Below are positions 1-7,594 of a stretch of DNA of 16,381 nt, in pieces; within the stretch, counting starts at the first letter, position 1; every line of letters starts with the position of its first letter. The position numbers were made by a program, and so were the translations under genes. The notes beneath the pieces were generated by a model. That model had not been told where the DNA came from and did no database searches. It saw only the letters and a list, made by a program, of their open reading frames with translations. Where the stretch lies: NCBI GenBank assembly GCA_905215855.1, contig CAJMRT010000043.1:1-16381 (forward strand), read 5' to 3'. Origin of the DNA: an uncultured bacterium (GTDB taxonomy: Bacteria > Bacillota > Clostridia > Oscillospirales > Acutalibacteraceae).

Positions 1-612
1 CTCATTAACAAGCACATCAAGAACCGATTCAAGTCTTTGGGATTCAGGAAAAGTTTCAAGAATTGACTGTTTTACCCTATAATCAAGAATAAGATTTGCA
101 GTTATAAAATCAGCAAGTTCACCGGGTCTTTTACAGAGAGCAACTTTAAAAATTATATCTGATGGCATCTTTGGAGAAATTTCAAGATACTTGTCAAATT
201 CATTTTTTACGGTTCTCATAAGAGCGGAATCTCTTGCTGTAAGATATTCAGTTTCTTCCTCATACGGCTTAACTTCTGCAACAAGGCATTTTTCATCAAA
301 AACAGGGTTGATAATTGTGGCTCTGCACTGACCCTCAATAACAATCCTTGTTGTGTTTTCAGGCTGTTTCAAAACCTGAACTACCTTTGCAATAACACCC
401 GTATTGTACACATCAAAAATATCGGGGTCGTTTATTGTTGCATCTTTCTGAGATGTAAGGAAAACAAGCTGATCAGCTTTCATCGCCTTATTTATAGCCG
501 CAATGCTCTTTTTTCGTCCAACATCAAAATGAATAAGTGATTTTGGAAAAACTACTAACCCTCTTAACGGAAGAACTGGGAGAGTCAGATTTTTTTGCAT
601 ATCAAAATCCAT
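1..612 (-). CDS. lon: Lon protease, N-terminal part (runs off the window)
   Basis: ATP-dependent cytoplasmic protease for misfolded and regulatory proteins. I translated the minus strand from ATG at 612 without a stop to the window edge, giving 204 residues. They begin MDFDMQKNLTLPVLPLRGLV, the hallmark opening of the Lon N-terminal substrate-binding (LAN) domain, and continue with IVIEGQCRATI and a helical stretch ending near LANxxxLDYRVKQSILE. The AAA+ and Ser-Lys protease domains would lie beyond base 1. A Shine-Dalgarno AAAGGAA sits about 6 bases upstream of the ATG. The gene follows clpX after a 64-base gap holding a hairpin. Stand-alone LAN-domain proteins also exist, so full-length LonA is inferred from the position after tig-clpP-clpX, a common Firmicutes order. 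Confidence 0.9.
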   Translation of the reverse strand, partial: MDFDMQKNLTLPVLPLRGLVVFPKSLIHFDVGRKKSIAAINKAMKADQLVFLTSQKDATINDPDIFDVYNTGVIAKVVQVLKQPENTTRIVIEGQCRATIINPVFDEKCLVAEVKPYEEETEYLTARDSALMRTVKNEFDKYLEISPKMPSDIIFKVALCKRPGELADFITANLILDYRVKQSILETFPESQRLESVLDVLVNE

Positions 613-630
613 TTAAGTTCCTTTCATAAA

Positions 631-665
631 AGCAAAAAGCTGTATTGTAATTGCAATACAGCTTT
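631..665 (-). terminator. Hairpin/terminator between clpX and lon
   Basis: A perfect 12-bp inverted repeat (636-647 with 654-665, arm AAAGCTGTATTG) has a 6-base loop. On the minus strand it is followed by TTTGCTTTTAT, a moderately U-rich tail. It begins 12 bases after the clpX stop, and its tail runs into the lon ribosome binding site. It fits an intrinsic terminator or attenuator that lowers read-through from the tig-clpP-clpX transcript into lon. Termination strength is inferred. Confidence 0.7.
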
Positions 666-676
666 AATTCACAATA

Positions 677-2017
677 TCAAGACGCTGTGCTGCGCTTCTG
701 ACGCTTCTTTGCATCTTTCTGAGTTAATTTTACGGAAGCTGTCGAAGACAACTCCTTTTTGCGAGTGATTTGCGGAGCCACACCGTTTTTGATAACATCC
801 TCAGTAATGATAATCTTATCAATTGTAGGATCTGACGGAGCTTCAAACATAAGGTCGGTTAAAATACCTTCCATAATGCCGCGAAGTCCTCTTGCACCGG
901 TGTGCTGATCCTGTGCCTGCTGTGCAATGGCTTTGAGCGCCTCTTCTTCAAAGAGAAGCTCAACACCGTCAAGCTCAAAAAGCTTCTTGTACTGCTGAAC
1001 AATTGAATTCTTCGGTACAGTAAGAATCCTGACAAGTGCGTCTGTATCAAGGCCGCTTAACGCAGTAATTACCGGCAAACGACCGATAAGTTCAGGGATA
1101 ATTCCGTACTTAACAAGGTCATGTGCGGTAACATCCTTCATCCAATCAGTTGAATCAAGTTCCTGTTTTGACTGAACAAGTGATTCAAAACCGATAACTG
1201 AAGAACCCTTACGCTTTTCTACTATCTTTTCAAGACCGTCAAAAGCACCGCCGCAGATAAAGAGAATGTTCTTCGTGTTAATCTGAAGATACTCTTGCTG
1301 CGGATGTTTTCTACCACCCTGAGGAGGAACATTTGATACAGTTCCCTCAACAATTTTAAGCAAAGCCTGCTGAACGCCCTCACCGCTTACATCTCGTGTA
1401 ATTGAGGGGTTCTCGGATTTTCTCGCAATTTTATCAATTTCATCAATGTAAATTATGCCGTGTTCTGCTTTTTCAATATCAAAATCAGCAGCCTGAATGA
1501 GTTTTAAGAGAATATTCTCAACATCCTCACCGACATAGCCTGCTTCTGTCAGCGTAGTTGCGTCAGCAATTGCAAAAGGCACATCAAGTGCCCTTGCAAG
1601 AGTCTGTGCAAGCAATGTTTTACCAACACCTGTAGGACCGAGGAGCAGTACATTACTCTTTGCAAAATCTACGCTGTCATCATTTGAAAAAGCACGCTTA
1701 TAGTGATTGTAAACAGCAACGCTCAGGGTAACTTTGGCATGATCCTGTCCGATAACATATTCATCAAGAATAGCCTTGATTTCTTTAGGCTTTAAAAGCT
1801 CGTCAACGGACAGCTCGGGAGTTTGAGGTTCACCCGGTTTAGAAAGTTTATTCTCATTTTCATGTTCAAGCTCACCTGATTCGCGAAGGATATTCATACA
1901 GAGCTCAACACACTGGTCACAAATATAAACACCGTTTCCAGCAATAAGTCTGCCTGCCATCTCTTGCGGTTTTCCGCAGAAAGAGCAATAAATATCTTCG
2001 TTATTTTTGTTAGCCAT
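677..2017 (-). CDS. clpX: ClpX, ATP-dependent unfoldase of the ClpXP protease
   Basis: AAA+ hexameric unfoldase that recognises substrates and threads them into ClpP. At 446 residues it is slightly longer than usual (about 420). The N-terminal zinc-binding domain has ligands C11, C14, C33 and C36. Walker A GPTGVGKT is at 127-134, pore loop GYVG at 160-163, Walker B IIYIDE at 188-193 and the RKH loop at 236-238. The ClpP-docking IGF tripeptide at 275-277 shows that it is built to work with a ClpP partner. Sensor-2 GARGLR lies near 380. The C-terminal tail is Lys/Ser/Thr-rich. It lies 16 bases after clpP, with an AGGTGAGG ribosome binding site in the gap, and is co-transcribed with it. Confidence 0.98.
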   Translation of the reverse strand: MANKNNEDIYCSFCGKPQEMAGRLIAGNGVYICDQCVELCMNILRESGELEHENENKLSKPGEPQTPELSVDELLKPKEIKAILDEYVIGQDHAKVTLSVAVYNHYKRAFSNDDSVDFAKSNVLLLGPTGVGKTLLAQTLARALDVPFAIADATTLTEAGYVGEDVENILLKLIQAADFDIEKAEHGIIYIDEIDKIARKSENPSITRDVSGEGVQQALLKIVEGTVSNVPPQGGRKHPQQEYLQINTKNILFICGGAFDGLEKIVEKRKGSSVIGFESLVQSKQELDSTDWMKDVTAHDLVKYGIIPELIGRLPVITALSGLDTDALVRILTVPKNSIVQQYKKLFELDGVELLFEEEALKAIAQQAQDQHTGARGLRGIMEGILTDLMFEAPSDPTIDKIIITEDVIKNGVAPQITRKKELSSTASVKLTQKDAKKRQKRSTAS

Positions 2018-2033
2018 CAGCTTACCTCACCTT

Positions 2034-2615
2034 TTATCTTTTTTCGATAACCTTATCAATCAAACCGTATTCAAGTGCCTGCTGTGCAGTCATAAAGTTG
2101 TCACGATTGGTATCTCTTGCAATAACATCAATCGGCTGACCGGTGTTGTCAGCAAGAATCTGATTGAGTCGTTTTTTCATATCAAGAATATGTCTTGTGT
2201 GAATCTCCATATCAGTAGCCTGACCCTGAGCACCGCCTGACGGCTGATGAATCATGATGTCACTGTTAGGAAGTGCAAGACGCTTGCCTTTTGCACCTGC
2301 TGCAAGGAGGAATGCACCCATACTTGCTGCCATACCCATACAGATAGTTGAAACATCACACTTGATATAATTCATTGTATCAAAAATAGCAAAGCCGTCT
2401 GTTACGCTGCCGCCGGGGCTGTTGATGTAAAGACTGATGTCCTTTGTAGGATCTTTACTTTCAAGGTAAAGCAACTGAGCAACTACAACGCTTGCACTTG
2501 CACTGTTTACCTCTTCGTTAAGCATAACAATTCTGTCTTCAAGAAGACGGGAATAGATATCAAAAGAGCGTTCGCCCCTGCTTGACTGTTCGATAACATA
2601 TGGTACTAATGCCAT
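2034..2615 (-). CDS. clpP: ClpP, serine protease subunit of Clp
   Basis: Tetradecameric cytoplasmic serine peptidase that degrades proteins delivered by ClpX (and ClpC-type ATPases). The length of 193 residues is typical. The catalytic triad is visible: S98 in GMAASMG, H123 in MIHQP and D172 in DTNRDN. The oxyanion region SPGGSV lies at 66-71. The N-terminal MALVPYVIEQSSRGERSFDI matches the usual processed N terminus and axial loop. AAAGG lies about 10 bases before the ATG. The gene sits between tig (54-base gap, no terminator seen) and clpX (16-base gap), so all three probably share the promoter at 3997-4025. I found no CtsR or CIRCE operator, although these control clp genes in many Firmicutes. 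Confidence 0.98.
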   Translation of the reverse strand: MALVPYVIEQSSRGERSFDIYSRLLEDRIVMLNEEVNSASASVVVAQLLYLESKDPTKDISLYINSPGGSVTDGFAIFDTMNYIKCDVSTICMGMAASMGAFLLAAGAKGKRLALPNSDIMIHQPSGGAQGQATDMEIHTRHILDMKKRLNQILADNTGQPIDVIARDTNRDNFMTAQQALEYGLIDKVIEKR

Positions 2616-2669
2616 TTAATCATAACCTTTCTTAAATAGTGATTAACAAATATAAGAAAAATATTCAAA

Positions 2670-3950
2670 TTACTTTATAACAGCTTTGTCCTTTACGAGG
2701 TTAAGAGCCTTTTCAACCCTAACATCTTCTGTGAGTGATTCAGCAGGAACAGCCTCCTTAACCTTCTCAACTTCCATCTTATAAGCTTCAGCCATCTTGC
2801 CGTATTCAGCATCAAGATCAGCTTCTGTAACTTCAATATTTTCTTTTCTTGCAACTGCTTCAAGAGCAAGTCTTAACTTAACTCTCTTTTCAGCCTCTTC
2901 TTTATACATATCCTTAAGTGAATTTGCATCCATGCCCATATACTGCATATATGTCTTCATGTCAAGGCCCTGTGAACGGAGGCGCATGTCAAATTCTCTT
3001 ACCATCTCGTTAGCCTGATTGTCATACATTGCCTCAGGAATTTCACCCTCAAGGAGTTCCATAAGCTTTTCAGCGATCTGATTGTCAACATCCTTATCAG
3101 CTTCGTCCTGAAGACGCTTAGCAACTGTTTCTTTGAGTTCAGCCTTGTACTCATCAAGTGTTTCCTTATCAGAAACATCCTTTACGAATTCATCGTCAAC
3201 CTCAGGAAGTTCCTTAGCCTTGATTTCGTGAAGGTTAATCTTGAATTCAGCATCCTTGCCCTTAAGTTCTTCAGCCTGATAATCCTCAGGGAACTTAACT
3301 GTGATTGTGAACTCTTCGCCTGTCTTGTGACCAACGATCTGCTCCTCAAAGCCTGGAATAAAGTTGCCTGAACCAAGCTTAAGGTTATAGTTTTCAGCCT
3401 TGCCGCCTTCAAATGCTTCACCGTCAACAAAACCCTCAAAATCGATAACTGCAACATCATCGTTCTGAGCTGCTCTGTCCTCAACTGTTACCATTCTTGA
3501 GTTACGGTCACGAACCTTTTCAATTTCTTCGTCAACGAGCTCGTCTGTAACTTCTGTTGACTTCTTTGTAACTTCAATGCCGAGGTAGTTGTTGATTTCC
3601 ATCTCAGGCTCTACAACAACATTAGCCTTAAATGAGAAGCCCTCTTTGCTTGCTTCAATAGCTTCAAGTGTTTCAACAGAAACAATCTTGATGCCTGCTT
3701 CTTTAGCAGCCTCATAAAGAGCGTCAGGATAACAATCCTGCATAGCATCCTCATAGAATACTTCTGAACCGTACATCTTCTCAATTACATGACGTGGAGC
3801 TTTACCCTTTCTGAAACCGGGGATATTGATGCTCTTAACCTGCTTTTTATAAACTCTGTTGATAGCGTTACCGAAAGTTTCGCCGTCAACATTAACCTCT
3901 AACTCATATGAATTAGCCTGTTCCTTTTTTGTACATTCCTTTAATGCCAT
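2670..3950 (-). CDS. tig: Trigger factor, ribosome-associated chaperone and prolyl isomerase
   Basis: Binds ribosomal protein L23 at the exit tunnel and shields nascent chains. It also catalyses peptidyl-prolyl isomerisation. The length of 426 residues is typical. The N-terminal ribosome-docking signature GFRKGKAP is at 45-52. The FKBP-like domain follows at about 155-245 (DDVAVIDFEGFVDGEAFEGG, then FIPGFEEQIVG). After it comes the long charged helical C-terminal substrate-cradling arm. A GGAGG site (3960-3964) lies 9 bases before the ATG. It is the first gene after a strong promoter and leads the tig-clpP-clpX group, tying folding of nascent proteins to proteolysis. Confidence 0.98.
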   Translation of the reverse strand: MALKECTKKEQANSYELEVNVDGETFGNAINRVYKKQVKSINIPGFRKGKAPRHVIEKMYGSEVFYEDAMQDCYPDALYEAAKEAGIKIVSVETLEAIEASKEGFSFKANVVVEPEMEINNYLGIEVTKKSTEVTDELVDEEIEKVRDRNSRMVTVEDRAAQNDDVAVIDFEGFVDGEAFEGGKAENYNLKLGSGNFIPGFEEQIVGHKTGEEFTITVKFPEDYQAEELKGKDAEFKINLHEIKAKELPEVDDEFVKDVSDKETLDEYKAELKETVAKRLQDEADKDVDNQIAEKLMELLEGEIPEAMYDNQANEMVREFDMRLRSQGLDMKTYMQYMGMDANSLKDMYKEEAEKRVKLRLALEAVARKENIEVTEADLDAEYGKMAEAYKMEVEKVKEAVPAESLTEDVRVEKALNLVKDKAVIK

Positions 3951-3996
3951 TTTAATATTCCTCCAAAGTTTAAATTCAAAATCAAGAAATCATCTT

Positions 3997-4025
3997 ATTA
4001 TATCACAACAAAATGATTTTGCCAA
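3997..4025 (-). promoter_or_regulatory. Sigma-A-type promoter for tig-clpP-clpX
   Basis: On the minus strand there is a -35 box TTGGCA (4020-4025), a 17-base spacer and a perfect -10 box TATAAT (3997-4002). Transcription would start near 3990, giving a leader of about 40 bases before tig. The -35 box lies only 15 bases beyond the stop codon of the upstream phosphoesterase gene. The spacer holds a 13-base dyad (4009-4021). Confidence 0.8.
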
Positions 4026-4040
4026 TAGAAAACGCAGAAT

Positions 4041-4730
4041 TTATCTGACTAAAATTGGCATAAATGACAACCTGTCACAAGAAATCAGCTTAAAATCAAT
4101 ACCTTCATATTCACCCTCAACAGCAAACCTCATATTCTTTTTGCCGTGAAGATGTCCGTAGTAACATTTTTTGATGTCATATTTTAAAAGGACATCAAAA
4201 ATTTCGTTACATTTTGTCGTTCCGTAAACAGGCGGATAGTGTAAAAATACTATTGGTTCTTTGCCTGTTTTAACAGCCGACTGTATTGATGTTTCAAGTC
4301 TACCGACTTCTCTGTTAAGGACTTTTATATCATTTTGGGATTCATTTTCAAGAAACCATCCTCTTGTACCGCAAATTGCGTAATCGTCAACGACATAAGA
4401 GTTATTAAAAAGGATAGAAATTGAATCAAGTGAATTGTTTTTCAGAAATACATCCATTTTTGTCTTAGTACTCCACCAATAATCGTGGTTACCTTTGAGA
4501 AAAATTTTCTTTCCTGGAAGATTTTCTACGAAAGTAAAATCCGTAAGAGTTTCTTCCAGTTTCATTGCCCAGGAAATATCACCCGACACAACAACGGTGT
4601 CATTATCTGTGACAACTTTTCTCCAGTTGTTTTCAAGTCTTGAAACATAATCGTTCCAGCCAGCAAAAATATCCATAGGCTTATCTTCGCCGAGTGAAAG
4701 ATGTAAATCTGCAATAGCAAATAATGCCAT
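4041..4730 (-). CDS. Calcineurin-like metallophosphoesterase of unknown substrate
   Basis: A 229-residue cytosolic protein with the full metal-binding set of the calcineurin-like phosphoesterase fold: DLH at 8-10, GD at 50-51 (GDISW), GNHDYWW from 80, then HYPP and GHLHGK in the C-terminal third. The GDISWAM, GNHDYWW and GTRGW wording matches the predicted phosphohydrolase family I know as COG1768. I know of no assigned substrate for that family. The ATG overlaps the threonine synthase stop (TAATG), with no good ribosome binding site of its own, so translation is probably coupled to thrC. No terminator is evident after it. A link to threonine metabolism is not implied by anything in the protein. 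Confidence 0.88.
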   Translation of the reverse strand: MALFAIADLHLSLGEDKPMDIFAGWNDYVSRLENNWRKVVTDNDTVVVSGDISWAMKLEETLTDFTFVENLPGKKIFLKGNHDYWWSTKTKMDVFLKNNSLDSISILFNNSYVVDDYAICGTRGWFLENESQNDIKVLNREVGRLETSIQSAVKTGKEPIVFLHYPPVYGTTKCNEIFDVLLKYDIKKCYYGHLHGKKNMRFAVEGEYEGIDFKLISCDRLSFMPILVR

Positions 4731-6238
4731 TATTCTATACCGAGTGCTCCGAGAACATAATTCTCCATAGCGTTTACTTCTGTAACATCAGAGAAGCGAG
4801 CAGTTTTATTTTTAAGGTTTGCAAGAGGAGCAGGAACTTCTGCGCCTGAAACCTTGTGGAGTTCGTCAACCATATCAAATTCTGTTTCAGGAAGTGTTGC
4901 GTTTGGCTCAACAGCTTCAAGAACAGCCTTAGAGAACTTATATGGACTTGCAGTTGATGCGATTACAGACGGAGTCTTGTCGCCTGTTTCTCCAACATAC
5001 TGCTTGTACACATTGATTGCAACAGCTGTATGAGTATCGCAAAGGTACTTATCCTGCTCAAACATTTCGTGAATAGTAGCCTCTGTGTTCTTGTCATCAC
5101 AGAATCCACCGTAGAACTTGTCGTTGATAACAGCCTTTACATCATCACTTACTTCATACTTGCCCTCAGACTTGAGTGCGTTCATCCAACCCTTTGTAAC
5201 CTCATCGTTATCGCCTGAAAGTTTGTAAAGAAGTCTTTCAAGGTTACTTGAAACGAGGATATCCATAGACGGAGAAATTGTTGTATAGAAGTTTCTGTTC
5301 TTATCATAAACACCTGTCTTGATGAAATCGGTAAGAACATTGTTTGAGTTTGACGCACAAATGAACTTGTTGATTGGAAGTCCCATAAGGCTTGCGTAGT
5401 AAGAAGCAAGAATGTTACCGAAGTTACCTGTTGGAACAACAACATTGATTTTGTCGCCGAGTTCAATCTTACCGTCATTTACGAGATCGCAGTAAGCCGA
5501 AATATAGTAAACAATCTGCGGAAGAAGTCTGCCCCAGTTAATTGAGTTTGCAGAAGAGAAAAGCATATTGTTTTCTGCAAGTTTTTCTGCAACTGAAGGT
5601 GTTGTGAATATTTTCTTAACGCCTGTCTGAGCGTCATCAAAGTTACCTTTGATTGCGCAAACACGAACATTATTACCCTCCTGAGTATTCATCTGATGCT
5701 TCTGCATCGGACTTACACCGTCAACAGGATAGAATACTACGATTTTTGTGTTGTCAACATCTTTAAAGCCTTCAAGTGCAGCCTTACCTGTATCACCTGA
5801 TGTAGCAACAAGGATAACAGCTGTTTTGCCGTCATATTTCTTCTTGAGTGACTTTGTGAGAAGATGTGGGAGAATCTGGAGTGCCATATCCTTAAACGCA
5901 CATGTCGGACCGTGCCAGAGTTCAAGAATATTCAGGGTTGTTCCGTCAAGATTACAATATGAAATAGGAGCAGGATTTTCACCGCCAAATTTCTGAGCGG
6001 TATATGCCTTTTCAACACAATCGTTGATTTCTTCTTCTGTAAAATCAGAAAGAAAATCAGAGAATACTTTCTTTGCTCTGCCTTTGTAATCTGTCTTCAA
6101 AAGTGCCTTGAAGGTATTTTCATCGTATTTAGGAAATTCCTGCGGTACAAAAAGACCGCCGTCCTTTGAAATACCCTGTGCAATGGCCTGTGCCGCAGAA
6201 ACAACTTCCTTGGCATTTTGTGTGCTGTTGTATAACAT
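4730..6238 (-). CDS. thrC: Threonine synthase
   Basis: PLP-dependent enzyme converting O-phospho-L-homoserine to L-threonine, the last step of threonine synthesis. At 502 residues it belongs to the long form of the family (as in E. coli and fungi). The PLP lysine is K116 in HGPTCAFKDMALQ. SGDTGKAA is the Ser/Gly-rich segment before the cofactor phosphate-binding region, and PTGNFGN lies further on. A ribosome binding site AAAGGAAG lies 8 bases before the ATG. It has its own promoter overlapping the end of the preceding gene. The short leader (about 30 bases) leaves no room for a T-box or a threonine attenuator. No hom or thrB gene is in the window, so it is separated from the rest of the pathway here. 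Confidence 0.96.
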   Translation of the reverse strand: MLYNSTQNAKEVVSAAQAIAQGISKDGGLFVPQEFPKYDENTFKALLKTDYKGRAKKVFSDFLSDFTEEEINDCVEKAYTAQKFGGENPAPISYCNLDGTTLNILELWHGPTCAFKDMALQILPHLLTKSLKKKYDGKTAVILVATSGDTGKAALEGFKDVDNTKIVVFYPVDGVSPMQKHQMNTQEGNNVRVCAIKGNFDDAQTGVKKIFTTPSVAEKLAENNMLFSSANSINWGRLLPQIVYYISAYCDLVNDGKIELGDKINVVVPTGNFGNILASYYASLMGLPINKFICASNSNNVLTDFIKTGVYDKNRNFYTTISPSMDILVSSNLERLLYKLSGDNDEVTKGWMNALKSEGKYEVSDDVKAVINDKFYGGFCDDKNTEATIHEMFEQDKYLCDTHTAVAINVYKQYVGETGDKTPSVIASTASPYKFSKAVLEAVEPNATLPETEFDMVDELHKVSGAEVPAPLANLKNKTARFSDVTEVNAMENYVLGALGIE

Positions 6239-6274
6239 TGAAATCTTCCTTTCAAATTGCTTTAAACATCAAGT

Positions 6275-6303
6275 ATTTTACTACATTATTCGCTGATTGT
6301 CAA
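6275..6303 (-). promoter_or_regulatory. Sigma-A-type promoter for thrC
   Basis: The minus strand shows a perfect -35 box TTGACA (6298-6303), a 17-base spacer (6281-6297) and a -10 box TAAAAT (6275-6280). The -35 box is made of coding sequence for the last residues (F-D-N) of the dipeptidase, and the -10 box starts right after its TAG stop. The expected start of transcription is near 6268, about 30 bases before the thrC ATG. Confidence 0.75.
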
Positions 6304-7219
6304 AGTTTTCAAAGAATTTATACGCATTTTCGTAAAAAATCTTTTTTAAAATGCTTTCATTGTAGTTATTTTTGAGAAATAGTTCATAAATTCCGCCTAT
6401 TGAGTCACTTCCGACAATATCCTTGGGCAAATCACAACCGTCAAAATCCGTGCCGAAGCAAAGAGAATCTTCACATCCGAGTGACAGTATATGCTCACAA
6501 TGCCTTAAAACATCCTCCATACAGGCTTTGTCGGGATTGTTATTCAGAAATGCACCGTGTAAATTAAGTCCTATAATTCCGCCTCTTTGAATTATAATTT
6601 TTATCTGTTCATCTGTAAGATTTCTCGGATTTTGTGTAATCGTTCGGGAATTTGAGTGAGTTGCAATAAACGGTTTATTTGTATGATTAACAACATCGTA
6701 AAATAACTCGTCACTTGCGTGTGATACATCCACCACAATTCCGTACTTTTCCATCTCGGCAACTGCAAGTTTTCCGAAATCCGTCAATCCGCATTTATCA
6801 TTTGATAAGGCACCCGAACCAATTTCATTCTTATCGTTCCAAGTGAGGGTCATTATTCTGACACCGAGTTCTGCAAATCGCTTTACATTTTCAATTTTAC
6901 CGTTCAATGCTTTTCCGTTTTCTACTGTGAAGAATGCAGAATTTTGAAACTTTGAAAAAACACTGTCAGTAAATTCTCCGATATCGAACAATTTAATTCC
7001 AAGTCGATTACATTCGGATTTCAGATAATCAGCCGATTCAAAGAACAATTTTTCTGCATTTTTACTTTCAAGATTGTCAGGCAACCAAATAGCATAGCAT
7101 TGCAGTTTGTTAAAATTTGAATTATTATTCAGTTTAACTTCATAAGACGGATTATCAAGTTTGGATTTTTGGGTAACTGCTTTATAGAGCGTATCACAAT
7201 GCAGGTCAATAAAATTCAT
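6281..7219 (-). CDS. M19-family (renal/membrane dipeptidase-like) dipeptidase
   Basis: Zinc-dependent dipeptidase of peptidase family M19, 312 residues, with the metal-site residues in their usual places: H7 and D9 in DLHCDT, E100 in FFTVENG, H167 in VDVSHASD, H188 in ATHSNSR, and the acidic FGTDFDG segment near 260. There is no signal peptide or membrane segment, so it should act in the cytosol, probably on imported or recycled dipeptides. Specificity cannot be read from the sequence. The ribosome binding site AGGAGGT is strong, 4 bases before the ATG, and lies in the 12-base gap after yraN, so the gene is the tail of the rbgA-rnhB-yraN run. It has no obvious functional tie to those genes. 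The thrC promoter is embedded in its 3' end. Confidence 0.92.
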   Translation of the reverse strand: MNFIDLHCDTLYKAVTQKSKLDNPSYEVKLNNNSNFNKLQCYAIWLPDNLESKNAEKLFFESADYLKSECNRLGIKLFDIGEFTDSVFSKFQNSAFFTVENGKALNGKIENVKRFAELGVRIMTLTWNDKNEIGSGALSNDKCGLTDFGKLAVAEMEKYGIVVDVSHASDELFYDVVNHTNKPFIATHSNSRTITQNPRNLTDEQIKIIIQRGGIIGLNLHGAFLNNNPDKACMEDVLRHCEHILSLGCEDSLCFGTDFDGCDLPKDIVGSDSIGGIYELFLKNNYNESILKKIFYENAYKFFENFDNQRIM

Positions 7220-7231
7220 AATAACCTCCTG

Positions 7232-7594
7232 TCAGAACGCATCTTCAATATAGTTAATGCCGACAAGTTTAAGATTATCACTGTTTACAAAAACTTCGCA
7301 TACATCAAACCGACATTCCTTGTCTATATTGTTTTCATAAATATACATATCAGCAGTTTTTGCAATTTTTATCTGTTTTTTTCGATTAACGGCATCAACT
7401 GGCTGTGTGAGAGAATTTTCTTTTCTCGTTTTAACCTCAACAAAAGCAATTACTTCTTTATTTTCAGCTATGATATCTATTTCGCCATAAGGCTTTTTAT
7501 AGTTTCTGGCAATAATTTTGTACTTATGCTTTTTCAAATATTTCACAGCATAATCTTCTCCCTTATCGCCTGTTTGTTTAGTAGTAAAAATCAT
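7232..7594 (-). CDS. yraN: YraN / UPF0102 endonuclease-like protein
   Basis: A 120-residue member of UPF0102, a small protein with a predicted restriction-endonuclease-like fold and no firmly established role. The nuclease-type residues are present: GE at 12-13, E38 and D40 in YGEIDII, and E53/K55 in FVEVKTR. The ATG overlaps the rnhB stop codon (ATGA), and only a weak A-rich stretch precedes it, so translational coupling with rnhB is likely. The rnhB-yraN neighbourhood is widespread in bacteria and hints at nucleic-acid maintenance. That is an inference from context. Confidence 0.93.
   Translation of the reverse strand: MIFTTKQTGDKGEDYAVKYLKKHKYKIIARNYKKPYGEIDIIAENKEVIAFVEVKTRKENSLTQPVDAVNRKKQIKIAKTADMYIYENNIDKECRFDVCEVFVNSDNLKLVGINYIEDAF

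Noticed and set aside
2616..2669. A separate clpP promoter or terminator after tig
   Set aside because: The 54-base gap is AT-rich but gives no -35/-10 pair at acceptable spacing and no stable stem.
3951..4040. CtsR or CIRCE operator upstream of tig-clpP-clpX
   Set aside because: Neither the tandem GGTCAAA-type heptamers nor the TTAGCACTC/GAGTGCTAA pair is present.
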